Positions 1 through 6,581 are shown, numbered from the stretch's first letter. The stretch is DNA of 9,197 nt from Candidatus Aminicenantota bacterium (GCA_030673995.1 DAOUYU010000061.1:1-9197), one strand, 5' to 3'. Program-made: numbers and translations. Notes: generated by a model from the sequence alone, not told the origin.

Positions 1-573
1 CTCGAAAAACTTCCTCTCTCTAGTTTGAAATTCTTTGATCTCGAATTTGACGTTCTCAATAGATTCGTTTTCCTCGATAGGAAGGGTTTGATGGTTATTC
101 CAGACTGTCGTTAATTGTGAAGCGTAGATCTCTTGAATCCTTTGGGCGATCAAGAGTCGGAGTTCATTTTTTTGCTGGATGAGAGAAGAATCAGAGGGAA
201 GGTCGAGCTTCAGGAGGAGGCTGTAAGCCTCATCCAGGGCTTGAAGAGCGGTATCGAAATCTCCTTTTTCCCAGGCAAACCTGGAATCCTGGTAGGCATC
301 CAGGGCTTCTTCCAGCATAATAAAGGGATCTGCCTTCTCCTCGACCGGTGTGCCTTCTTCGGGGAGGGAGTCTTCGCTTTTTTGATCTTTATCCTCCATG
401 GCTGTCTGCACCTCTTCTTCAGGTTCAGTCTGGGGAGGAATGAGATCTCCTGTAGGAGCCGCCGCTGGGCTGGTCTGTATTTCAGGGGAAGGTTTATGAG
501 AAAGAGAGCAGTTCCATAAAAAAAGGAAAAAAACAATAAGAGCTGCTGGAATCAGGTATTTGCTCTTTTTCAA
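1..573 (-). CDS. N-terminal part of MltD-like lytic transglycosylase lipoprotein (runs off window)
   Basis: This frame is open from base 1 up to 591; only the first 191 codons are visible, so the catalytic domain lies outside the window. From the chosen TTG start the protein begins MKKSKYLIPAALIV, followed by a hydrophobic stretch ending LWNC, a lipobox-like site with Cys at residue 22 (Asn at -1 is unusual). Residues 24-85 form a Pro/Glu-rich low-complexity linker, and 86-150 look like a short helical TPR-type segment (AYQDSRFAWEKGDFDTALQA). The visible end, IKEFQTRERKFFE, resembles the segment just before the SLT domain of MltD-type murein transglycosylases; that family assignment is from memory of the family. 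The upstream in-frame ATG at 591 overlaps the predicted -10 box and has no ribosome site, whereas TTG 573 has AGGAAA five bases upstream. Expected role: periplasmic peptidoglycan cleavage from a membrane anchor. Confidence 0.55.
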   Translation of the reverse strand, partial: MKKSKYLIPAALIVFFLFLWNCSLSHKPSPEIQTSPAAAPTGDLIPPQTEPEEEVQTAMEDKDQKSEDSLPEEGTPVEEKADPFIMLEEALDAYQDSRFAWEKGDFDTALQALDEAYSLLLKLDLPSDSSLIQQKNELRLLIAQRIQEIYASQLTTVWNNHQTLPIEENESIENVKFEIKEFQTRERKFFE

Positions 574-594
574 TTCATTTCCTATTAACATAAA

Positions 595-623
595 TTTATA
601 ACATTTGGCTTGACTCGAGTCAA
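595..623 (-). promoter_or_regulatory. Sigma-70-type promoter for the MltD-like gene
   Basis: On the minus strand TTGACT (623-618) is followed by exactly 17 bases and TATAAA (600-595). A start of transcription near 588 would lie downstream of the ATG at 591. This supports translation from TTG 573, with a leader of about 15 bases holding AGGAAA. Confidence 0.6.
610..623. repeat. 14-bp perfect palindrome over the -35 box (operator candidate)
   Basis: TTGACTCGAGTCAA reads the same on both strands and contains the -35 hexamer of the preceding promoter. Outer arms ACATTTG (601-607) and CAAATGT (621-627) add more, interrupted symmetry. A dimeric repressor site is an inference from position and symmetry; I do not recognise the motif. 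Confidence 0.4.
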
Positions 624-723
624 ATGTATCTAAAATAAGGTAACATTTCTAAGATCGCTGCAACTATTTCCCAAAACCTTTGCTGTGAATAGAGCAATCA
701 GCTATCAAGGAAATAGACTCTGT

Positions 724-752
724 ATAATAAAAAAGTGCTGTAAATATGTAAA
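724..752 (-). promoter_or_regulatory. Possible second, distal promoter for the MltD-like gene
   Basis: Minus-strand TTTACA (752-747), a 17-base spacer and TATTAT (729-724) lie between the end of galE and the MltD-like gene. The region is AT-rich, so a chance match is quite possible. The rest of 624-787 holds no gene that I can support and no clear terminator for galE. Confidence 0.25.
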
Positions 753-760
753 TAGTCTTT

Positions 761-784
761 TGAGGTGATTTCTGAGGTGATTTT
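761..784. repeat. Tandem 12-bp duplication just after galE
   Basis: TGAGGTGATTT occurs at 761-771 and again at 773-783, separated by one base, followed by a T-run to 789. On the minus strand the copies read AATCACCTC, resembling the 3' tail of 16S rRNA. No stem is present, so this is not a terminator. Confidence 0.6.
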
Positions 785-787
785 TTT

Positions 788-1786
788 TTACTCTTCTGCT
801 GATGACTTATTGGGATTCACTGTTTTCTGGTGCCAGTTCCAGGCTGTCTCGATGATGGTTTCGATGTCTGAATGGTAGAGTTTCCAGCCGAGGATTTTCT
901 CTGCTTTCTCTTTGGAGGCCAGAAGCACGGGAACATCCCCTTCCCTCTTCGGCTTTTCTCTGTATGCGATTTTTTTGCCTGTGACCTCTTCTGTTTTCTC
1001 AATTATTTCTAATACGGAATATCCCTTGTTTGCACCGAGATTGATAAAATCGCTCTGGGAAGACTTGAGGAGTTTTTTCAGGGCAAGCACGTGGGCCTTT
1101 GCCAGGTCTGTGACATGAATGTAATCTCTGACCGCTGTCCCGTCTTCAGTAGGAAAATCTGTACCGAAAAGGTCGAAGCTTTTCTTTTTTCCTAGGAGGA
1201 AAAGGAGGATGTTGGGGATGAGATGGGTTTCGGGTTCGTGCATCTCACCCAAACGTCCGTCAGGGTCAGATCCTGCAGCATTAAAATAGCGGAGAGAAAT
1301 AAATTTCAGTCCGTAGGCTCTCTCATAGTCTTGAAGTATTTTTTCGATAAAGAATTTTGTGCAGCCATAAGGGTTAAATGGATTCAGGGGATGTGACTCA
1401 GGGATAGGGATTTCTTGAGGCTCCCCATACACTGCAGCGCTTGAAGAAAAAATGAAATTATTTACCTCTGATTCAAGCATGGCAGCCAGAAGGTTCAGAC
1501 TGCCGATGAGGTTATGAGTATAGTATTTTTGAGGGTCTTTATAAGACTCTCCGACCTGAATAAGGGAAGCAAAGTGAAGAACAGCCTCGATGTTTTTTGA
1601 CCTGAGGACTTCTCTAATGGATTCTAAGTCCATAAGGTCTCCAACCACAAGCTCTCCGCCGACGAGCAGTTCTTTTTTGCCAGTGGAGAAATTGTCGAAA
1701 ACGACGAGTTCAAATCCTTCCTGAATGAGTTCTTTGACGGTGTGGGATCCGATATACCCGGCACCCCCTGCCACAAGAATTTTCAT
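788..1786 (-). CDS. galE: UDP-glucose 4-epimerase (GalE)
   Basis: Cytosolic NAD-dependent short-chain dehydrogenase/reductase of the extended class that interconverts UDP-glucose and UDP-galactose, supplying galactose for surface polysaccharide or feeding galactose into metabolism. The protein has 332 residues, the normal length. Visible features: Rossmann glycine motif GGAGYIGS at residues 7-14, acidic cofactor-binding FDNFSTG at 30-36, FSSSAAVYGE with the catalytic Ser near 116, YGCTK giving the Tyr140/Lys144 pair, RYFNAAGSDPDG at 166-177, EPETHLIP at 184-191, and AVRDYIHVTDLA at 218-229. Substrate specificity among GalE-like epimerases (UDP-Glc versus UDP-GlcNAc) cannot be fixed from sequence alone. 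The ATG overlaps the stop codon of the upstream cca gene (TAATG), with AAGGA about nine bases upstream, so it is probably cotranscribed and translationally coupled with cca. Its C-terminal tail (KSSAEE) is charged and unremarkable. Confidence 0.95.
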   Translation of the reverse strand: MKILVAGGAGYIGSHTVKELIQEGFELVVFDNFSTGKKELLVGGELVVGDLMDLESIREVLRSKNIEAVLHFASLIQVGESYKDPQKYYTHNLIGSLNLLAAMLESEVNNFIFSSSAAVYGEPQEIPIPESHPLNPFNPYGCTKFFIEKILQDYERAYGLKFISLRYFNAAGSDPDGRLGEMHEPETHLIPNILLFLLGKKKSFDLFGTDFPTEDGTAVRDYIHVTDLAKAHVLALKKLLKSSQSDFINLGANKGYSVLEIIEKTEEVTGKKIAYREKPKREGDVPVLLASKEKAEKILGWKLYHSDIETIIETAWNWHQKTVNPNKSSAEE

Positions 1787-3228
1787 TACAGTTCCTTCTT
1801 AATGATTGCTTTCGCAGCTCTAAGGCCTTCTTCTTTTGTCTCAAACTCATTATCAAGCTGCAGCTCGTACAGTTTTTTTAAGATTTTTCCCATTGAGGGA
1901 CCTGGCGCGACTCCCAGTTCGATCAGGTGTCTTCCCATGATCAAAGGCTTGATGGTCTCTCTGGTGACGTTAAGCTCCTTGAATTTTCTGAGAAGCCATC
2001 GGCCTTCTCTATCTAATTCCGTGACTGGTTCTTCCTTTCTTCCTGCCCTGTCGGCCGCATCCAGGTAAGCCAGGAGCTCGATTTCTCCGTGGATATCTGC
2101 TGCGAGACGATTGAATGCCTTCTTGGTGAGAACCTCCCGGTTCTGCCACAATTCGGAGGCCCGATGGTGGCATTTGATGAGGGAAAGGACCATTTTTCTC
2201 AAATTGTATCCATTCCAGGAAAAAATTTTGAATCGATGAAAGATCTTTTTTGTTATTTTTTCGCTGAGGATATCATGGCCGTAGTTGGTGATGACCATTC
2301 TTCCCCTCTTGAACTCCCACCGGGCCGTAGACGGTTTTCCTACATCGTGATAAAGGGCAGCCAGCAATAAAGCCAGTTTTTTCTCCTGAGAAAGTTTGGC
2401 AAGTTCGGCCAGCCTTTTTGCCTGGTCAACCGTGAGAGTTGTATGAACCCAGACAGTATGATGCCCGTACCGGTCTCTCTCAGGGTGGAAGATAGAATCG
2501 TGGATGGAGAGGGCCAGGCTGTAGAGTTCCGGGAAAAGTTGAAACAAGGCCCCAAGCTTGAGTAATTCTTCAAGGCCAACTGAGGGAAGAGGAGAAAAGA
2601 TGAGAATTTTGTACATCTCTTCGTTAATTCTCTCCACGCTTAGACCTGATAGATTTATTTCTTTTGAAATCTCATAGATCGAGGGATCGACCGAAAACTC
2701 AAGAACGGAAGAGAAACGTGCTACTCGAAGAACACGCAAGGGATCATCTGGGAATGCCCGGGAATTTGTCAACCTTATGATTTTCTCCTTTATATCGCTC
2801 GCTCCATCGAAAGGGTCTACAAGTGTATTATCCTTGAGCCTTAAAGCCATACTGTTGCATCGGAAATCTCGTCTTTCCAGGTCTTTCTCAATCGGGAGAT
2901 CAGGATCTGCCGAGGCGATTATATCTTTGTGCCCTTTGACTTTTGTCTCCTTTGGGGCATCTTTTCTTGGAAGGGCTATATCGTATGTTTTTCCGTTTAT
3001 TGTAAATTTTATGACGCCGAAGCTTTTTCCTACAAGGTCTACTTTTCCGAAGGGTTTGATTTTTTTTATAATTTCTTCAACAGAATGATGGGTGATAAGA
3101 ATATCGACATCTTCAGATGGATTTTCCCTTATGAGATCGCGTACATAGCCCCCGACAGCAAAAGAATCTTCACCAAAGTGATGAATAAAAAATTCCTTCT
3201 CTTTGAATTCAACATGTAGTTTTTTCAT
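1786..3228 (-). CDS. cca: CCA tRNA nucleotidyltransferase / poly(A) polymerase family protein with HD domain
   Basis: Class II nucleotidyltransferase of 480 residues, expected to add or repair the 3' CCA end of tRNAs in the cytosol. Visible motifs: GGYVRD at 26-31, catalytic Asp pair in EDVDILI (Asp40, Asp42), ERRDFRCNSMA at 118-128, DPFDG at 138-142, and the nucleotide-selecting DDPLRVLRVARF at 161-172 (family EDxxR with Glu replaced by Asp). The central HD region carries GHHTVWVHT at 255-263 and YHDVGKP at 293-299, the metal-dependent phosphohydrolase signature also found in the E. coli-type enzyme. The C-terminus has the family's GPSMGKILKKLYELQLD at 443-459. Poly(A) polymerase or a split CC- or A-adding enzyme are alternatives that sequence reading cannot exclude. 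The start at 3228 lacks a convincing Shine-Dalgarno (only TAAGAG immediately before ATG), yet no better in-frame start exists nearby. Overlaps galE by one base. Confidence 0.9.
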   Translation of the reverse strand: MKKLHVEFKEKEFFIHHFGEDSFAVGGYVRDLIRENPSEDVDILITHHSVEEIIKKIKPFGKVDLVGKSFGVIKFTINGKTYDIALPRKDAPKETKVKGHKDIIASADPDLPIEKDLERRDFRCNSMALRLKDNTLVDPFDGASDIKEKIIRLTNSRAFPDDPLRVLRVARFSSVLEFSVDPSIYEISKEINLSGLSVERINEEMYKILIFSPLPSVGLEELLKLGALFQLFPELYSLALSIHDSIFHPERDRYGHHTVWVHTTLTVDQAKRLAELAKLSQEKKLALLLAALYHDVGKPSTARWEFKRGRMVITNYGHDILSEKITKKIFHRFKIFSWNGYNLRKMVLSLIKCHHRASELWQNREVLTKKAFNRLAADIHGEIELLAYLDAADRAGRKEEPVTELDREGRWLLRKFKELNVTRETIKPLIMGRHLIELGVAPGPSMGKILKKLYELQLDNEFETKEEGLRAAKAIIKKEL

Positions 3229-3239
3229 CTCTTAGCTCA

Positions 3240-3245
3240 ATTATA
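3240..3245 (-). promoter_or_regulatory. Consensus -10 box just upstream of cca
   Basis: A perfect TATAAT on the minus strand ends 11 bases before the cca ATG, so transcription from it would leave a leader of only about five bases. No -35 hexamer is recognisable 16-18 bases upstream; that space is occupied by the left arm of the large hairpin at 3246-3320. Confidence 0.4.
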
Positions 3246-3328
3246 AGGGACGTTCCCTCAAAGTACTATCCTTTTGTGCTTTGCGCATATTCAAAGGGTG
3301 GTACTTTGGGGAACTTCCCTCTTTTTTT
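3246..3328. repeat. Large REP/MITE-like extended hairpin between the C1 peptidase and cca
   Basis: Left arm 3246-3266 pairs with right arm 3301-3320 (GTACTTTGGGGAACTTCCCT) with one mismatch and one bulged base, giving a stem of about 20 bp. Inside the 34-base loop, CCTTT (3270-3274) can pair with AAAGG (3293-3297) and TGTGC with GCGCA around a TTT tip, so nearly the whole 75 bases folds as one rod. T7 follows at 3322-3328 on the plus strand. Such structures are typical of REP sequences mobilised by RAYT transposases or of small non-autonomous elements; the family is inferred. Confidence 0.6.
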
Positions 3329-3389
3329 GTTTATTTTCAATGATATCTGATTTATAGCATGATTTTTCACAAAATCAAAGGACACACTT

Positions 3390-4637
3390 TTAATATTCCT
3401 TCGGAAATTTTCCAAGCAGACTAGCCACAGCGTCCTTATGAACCATAAAAGTCAATATTTTAAGTTTCACATAGTCATCCCTGTACAAATAATATCCTTT
3501 AAACTGCCCTTTCTGGGCGCTGCTGCCCGAATCTTTGATCAGAAACCAGGCGTGGCCATCTCCTTCTTTGTAACCCACAACATGGATGGCATGGTCATCG
3601 GTGGATGTCCTGTTGGTAAACCTGAATTCTCGGCTATCCTGGTCGATCAGTTTCTGGGGAATGTCAAAGGTAGGAACTATGGCCACATCGTCTTCGCCGC
3701 TTATTCCAGGCTCTGAGATGTCTCCTCCTATGGCAGCGGTATATCCGCTCTTAATGGTGTCGACAAGGGCACTGTAAAAATCGTCGAGAGGAACATTGTG
3801 GTACTCCTTGCTGTGCCACCAGTTGTCAGGAACCTTGAACTCCCCTTTGGTGTAAAAAGGAAGAGATTTGAAGCTGATGAAGGCTACATAATCATCCAGA
3901 GGGAGTTGGAGTACTGTATCCAGATATTCCTTGGGAGCCAGGGTTCGGCCATCAACTTCGATAGTTTCAGGTGGTTTTCCCAGGTGTTTATTCAGGATGC
4001 TTTTCACATAGGAGATAGCTTTTTCTTCATCCCAGTACCCGTTGTCTTTACAGAATTGAAGATAGTTCCTGATTTCCTGTAAGAGTTTGCCGTGGTCATG
4101 TTCTGTCTGGCCGGAAAGGAGTCCGGTGTAATCCGAAGCTCTTACTGCTCCGTACTTTTTCATCTGGCGTATCACAGCATTGTGTTCTGATCCGTGGGCT
4201 ACGAAGGAGTCTCCTTTTTTCCTGATAAAATGCCTGGCCTTTTCCACAAATTCCCAGTAGACCGTGTACAGTTCGGAAAGCTTCACGGGGTCCTTGCCCA
4301 AGCGCTTCGTTTCAGATTCAAAAAAAGAAGTTGTTGAAAAGCACCAGCAGGTTCCGGTTCTGTGCTGGCGAATGGGAGGGAAGTGAAAATACTGAACGAA
4401 CTCTTTGAGAGAAGCGGGTTTATCAACCTGTGAGAGGTCAAAGGAAAGATGTTTCCTTGCTTTTCCCCCTACTTCTCTTGTCTTATAAACCGCAACATTT
4501 TTCTCCTGAAGCGCCTTATCTGAAATCTGTTTTACTGGTTTTTCGGCTACCTCTTCTTTCTTGCCGCATGATATGAACAGTAGGTTTAATGAGACCATAA
4601 GAAGACAGAAGAAGTAGAGGGGACTTGCTTTTTTCAT
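3390..4637 (-). CDS. C1-family (papain-like) cysteine peptidase, lipoprotein
   Basis: A 415-residue predicted lipoprotein: hydrophobic signal at residues 7-23 ending LLFISC, lipidated Cys24, then a charged linker to about 65. The peptidase region opens with FPPIRQHRTGTCWCFSTTSF: Gln91 is the oxyanion-hole glutamine and Cys97 (in CW) the nucleophile, six residues apart as in papain. The catalytic His is His349 in STDDHAIHVVGY. At the usual NSWG position the protein has IKDSGSS (Asp369), followed by KGYYLYRDDYVKLK and FMVHKDA, as in bleomycin hydrolase/PepC-like C1B relatives found as lipoproteins in Bacteroides-like genomes. The insertion between the two lobes (about 170-300) also fits C1B. 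Expected role: periplasmic or surface aminopeptidase/peptidase; substrate unknown. The start is secure: AAGGAGGAATTC precedes ATG. A near-consensus promoter lies 44 bases upstream. Replacement of the catalytic Asn by Asp may alter activity. Confidence 0.85.
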   Translation of the reverse strand: MKKASPLYFFCLLMVSLNLLFISCGKKEEVAEKPVKQISDKALQEKNVAVYKTREVGGKARKHLSFDLSQVDKPASLKEFVQYFHFPPIRQHRTGTCWCFSTTSFFESETKRLGKDPVKLSELYTVYWEFVEKARHFIRKKGDSFVAHGSEHNAVIRQMKKYGAVRASDYTGLLSGQTEHDHGKLLQEIRNYLQFCKDNGYWDEEKAISYVKSILNKHLGKPPETIEVDGRTLAPKEYLDTVLQLPLDDYVAFISFKSLPFYTKGEFKVPDNWWHSKEYHNVPLDDFYSALVDTIKSGYTAAIGGDISEPGISGEDDVAIVPTFDIPQKLIDQDSREFRFTNRTSTDDHAIHVVGYKEGDGHAWFLIKDSGSSAQKGQFKGYYLYRDDYVKLKILTFMVHKDAVASLLGKFPKEY

Positions 4638-4680
4638 GAATTCCTCCTTAAACTGAATCCAATCATTTTTTGTTAATATT

Positions 4681-4710
4681 ATTATAAAAACAGATTGCCT
4701 TTCAATACAA
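4681..4710 (-). promoter_or_regulatory. Promoter for the C1 peptidase gene
   Basis: Perfect minus-strand -10 TATAAT (4686-4681) with a weak -35 TTGTAT (4710-4705) and an 18-base spacer. This would start RNA near 4674, giving a leader of about 37 bases that contains the strong AAGGAGG site. Confidence 0.5.
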
Positions 4711-4726
4711 ATTTTATTTTGCCTGA

Positions 4727-4767
4727 ATTATTCATAAAAACTGCCGATACTTTGACTCGTGAATAAT
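4727..4767. repeat. Inverted repeat flanking the -35 box of the LEA-like gene promoter
   Basis: ATTATTCA (4727-4734) and TGAATAAT (4760-4767) are perfect 8-bp inverted copies separated by 25 bases, and the plus-strand TTGACT lies between them. Could be a spaced operator or chance in AT-rich DNA. Confidence 0.3.
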
Positions 4768-4780
4768 CCAGGTTTAATAA
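4752..4780 (+). promoter_or_regulatory. Putative promoter for the LEA-like/glycosyltransferase pair
   Basis: TTGACT (4752-4757) is followed by TTTAAT (4773-4778, 15-base spacer) or TAATAA (4775-4780, 17-base spacer). The -35 is good, the -10 mediocre. It is divergent from the C1 peptidase promoter about 40 bases away. The remaining leader to 4860 shows no riboswitch-like structure that I can recognise. Confidence 0.4.
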
Positions 4781-4860
4781 TTGGGAGTATTTCCAGATCC
4801 GTGATCCTGATGAAAGCTTGTCCTCTTTAATCCGATGTTGTATCCTAATGAATTCAAAGT

Positions 4861-5724
4861 ATGAATGAACAAAAAAAAATGATGAAAAAGCTACTCTTAG
4901 TTCTGGCTGTTATCTGGGTGTTTGTTGCTGCAGGTCCATCAGGATATTCTCAACAGGAACTCACCATATCTCTTAAAGAAAAACAGATTAAAGATTTTAG
5001 CCTCTCAGGGCTTTCTCTTGTTTTTTACGTAAACATAACGAATGCTTCTTCTTTTCCTTATTATCTCTACAGTTATGATTACAGACTTTTAGTCAATCAG
5101 AAGGAATATTTTCATCTGGCAATCCCTCTAGGAAAAAGTTTGATCATCGAAGCAAAGAAAGACACGCTTCTTTCTATCCCCCTGAAAATTACCTATGCAC
5201 GACTTTTTAAGACGGTGGAAGGAATAGAAAAAGAGAATAAGGCTCAGTGTATGCTTTCAGGAACAATGACATTTTGGGATGGCAAGACAACGACGATACA
5301 GCTTCCTTTCGCCTTTTCCGGAGACTTTCAGATTTTTCAAAAGCCTGAAATTGAATTCCGTTCTTTTCATGTGAATGATATAACCATCGGTGGGGCGGAT
5401 TTAACATTTCAGATGAGCTTTAAAAACAATAACACCCATGAACTTCTGGTAGACAGGATAAGCTATACCTTTTATTTGGAAGGACAACAGCTCGAGAAAG
5501 ATCTGATCAAAGGAGATAAAAATATAGAAGGTCGCGGAGAAAAGGTTTTTTCTCTTCAGTTTCTTTTGAGTTTTTTTGAAGTTGGAAAGGAGATGTACCA
5601 GGTCCTTCAACAGTCCTCTGCTTCTTTAAGTATTGCCGGGGAGATTGAGGTGAGAACAGCATGGGGGAGACTCACAATCCCTTTTAATAAAAGAGAGGAC
5701 GTCAATATCTCCAGGACTTCCTGA
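4861..5724 (+). CDS. Secreted two-domain LEA14/WHy-like (LEA type 2) protein
   Basis: A 287-residue protein with an N-terminal signal (MKKLLLVLAVIWVFVAAG from residue 8, likely cleaved near Ser30). The mature part looks like two successive immunoglobulin-like beta domains of the LEA-2/WHy type. Domain one, about 33-155, has LSLVFYVNITNASSFPYYLYSYDY followed by a strand repertoire ending LKITYARLF. Domain two, about 161-276, has ADLTFQMSFKNNNTHELLVDR followed by the same order. The paired pattern (hydrophobic strand, N-N/N-A turn, short L/Y-x-V/L-D-R/Y strand) is visible in both halves, suggesting internal duplication. In other organisms such domains are linked to desiccation or envelope stress; function here is unknown. 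No good ribosome site precedes ATG 4861, and the start could equally be Met7 or Met8. The gene ends 17 bases before the glycosyltransferase, implying one transcript. Confidence 0.6.
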   Translation: MNEQKKMMKKLLLVLAVIWVFVAAGPSGYSQQELTISLKEKQIKDFSLSGLSLVFYVNITNASSFPYYLYSYDYRLLVNQKEYFHLAIPLGKSLIIEAKKDTLLSIPLKITYARLFKTVEGIEKENKAQCMLSGTMTFWDGKTTTIQLPFAFSGDFQIFQKPEIEFRSFHVNDITIGGADLTFQMSFKNNNTHELLVDRISYTFYLEGQQLEKDLIKGDKNIEGRGEKVFSLQFLLSFFEVGKEMYQVLQQSSASLSIAGEIEVRTAWGRLTIPFNKREDVNISRTS

Positions 5725-5741
5725 ACGGAGCTTCCTGCTCT

Positions 5742-6581
5742 ATGATCAGTGTAATCATTCCCACATACAACCGAGCCTCCTTTCTAAAAGAAGCGATTCA
5801 ATCTGTGCTGAATCAGGATTATTTCGTACGAGATGATTCTGTTCCGTTTGAGTTTCTTGTGATCGATGATGGTTCAACGGACAATACAGAGGGAATCGTT
5901 AAATCTTTCAGGGGCAAGGTGAAATATCACTTCGAGGAGCATGGAGGAGTAAGCGCTGCCAGGAACCTGGGCATTGAGCTTGCCCGGGGAGAATATATTG
6001 CTTTTCTGGATTCAGATGACCTATGGAAAGAGGAAAAGATAAGTATCCAGATGAATTTCATGAGCACTTTCCCTGAAGCCAGGATCTGTTATACCGAGGA
6101 GATATGGATAAGGCGGGGAGTTTTTGTTAATCCCAAAAAAATACACCGCAAGTACTCAGGATGGATCTTTGACAGGGTTTTGCCTCTCTGTCTTTTGAGC
6201 CTTTCTTCAGCCCTTTTCAGGAAGGAGGTCTTTGAGAAAATAGGAAAATTCGATGAAGAATTTCCGGCTTGCGAAGATTATGACTTTGGAATTCGGCTTG
6301 CCCAGAAATATCCCATCTATCTGCTGCAAAAATCTTTGATCATCAAGCGAGGAGGACATTCTGACCAGCTTTCAGGAAAGTACTGGGGGATGGACAGGTT
6401 CAGAGTCAAAGCCCTGGAAAAGGCGATTCACCTTCCTCTGACGCCCCATCAGGACATGCTCGTCAGGCAGGAGATCGTGAAGAAATGCCGAATCCTGGTA
6501 CAGGGTTTTAAGAAAAGAAAAAAGATCTCTGAAGCTCAGAAATACTCATTAATTCTAGATAAGTATAAGCCAAAAGAGTAA
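5742..6581 (+). CDS. Family 2 glycosyltransferase (GT-A fold)
   Basis: A 279-residue cytosolic or membrane-associated transferase using a nucleotide-sugar donor, probably in surface glycan assembly. It begins with the family hallmark ISVIIPTYNRASFLKEAIQS (residues 2-21). VIDDGSTDNTEGIV at 40-53 binds the nucleotide, GGVSAARNLGIELARGEYIAFLDSDD at 68-93 ends with the metal-binding DSDD, and the acceptor-side ACEDYDFGIRLAQKYP at 176-191 carries the likely catalytic base (Glu178/Asp179). SSALFRKEVFEKIGKFDE at 155-172 is also typical. No transmembrane segment is evident. Donor and acceptor cannot be predicted. Its start lies 17 bases after the LEA-like gene, with only a distant GGAG (5727-5730), so translation may depend on coupling. 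A strong hairpin terminator follows. Pairing with a secreted LEA-like protein is unusual and may be incidental. Confidence 0.88.
   Translation: MISVIIPTYNRASFLKEAIQSVLNQDYFVRDDSVPFEFLVIDDGSTDNTEGIVKSFRGKVKYHFEEHGGVSAARNLGIELARGEYIAFLDSDDLWKEEKISIQMNFMSTFPEARICYTEEIWIRRGVFVNPKKIHRKYSGWIFDRVLPLCLLSLSSALFRKEVFEKIGKFDEEFPACEDYDFGIRLAQKYPIYLLQKSLIIKRGGHSDQLSGKYWGMDRFRVKALEKAIHLPLTPHQDMLVRQEIVKKCRILVQGFKKRKKISEAQKYSLILDKYKPKE

Noticed and set aside
133..519. Plus-strand open frame of 128 codons
   Set aside because: It lies opposite the MltD-like lipoprotein gene, whose frame has a signal peptide, lipobox and family-like tail; the plus-strand product has no ribosome site or recognisable features.
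210..536. Minus-strand 108-codon frame beginning MFFSFFYG
   Set aside because: It is a shifted frame inside the MltD-like gene; the basic Lys/Arg-rich product is what results from misreading the real Glu/Pro-rich linker.
781..789. T-run after galE as an intrinsic terminator
   Set aside because: The T-run is on the plus strand and there is no stem beside it; for galE transcripts it reads as A residues.
3246..3328. Hairpin with T-tract as terminator of the C1 peptidase gene
   Set aside because: The T-tract follows the stem on the plus strand, whereas the peptidase gene is transcribed on the minus strand, where the stem is followed by AATTG rather than a T-run.
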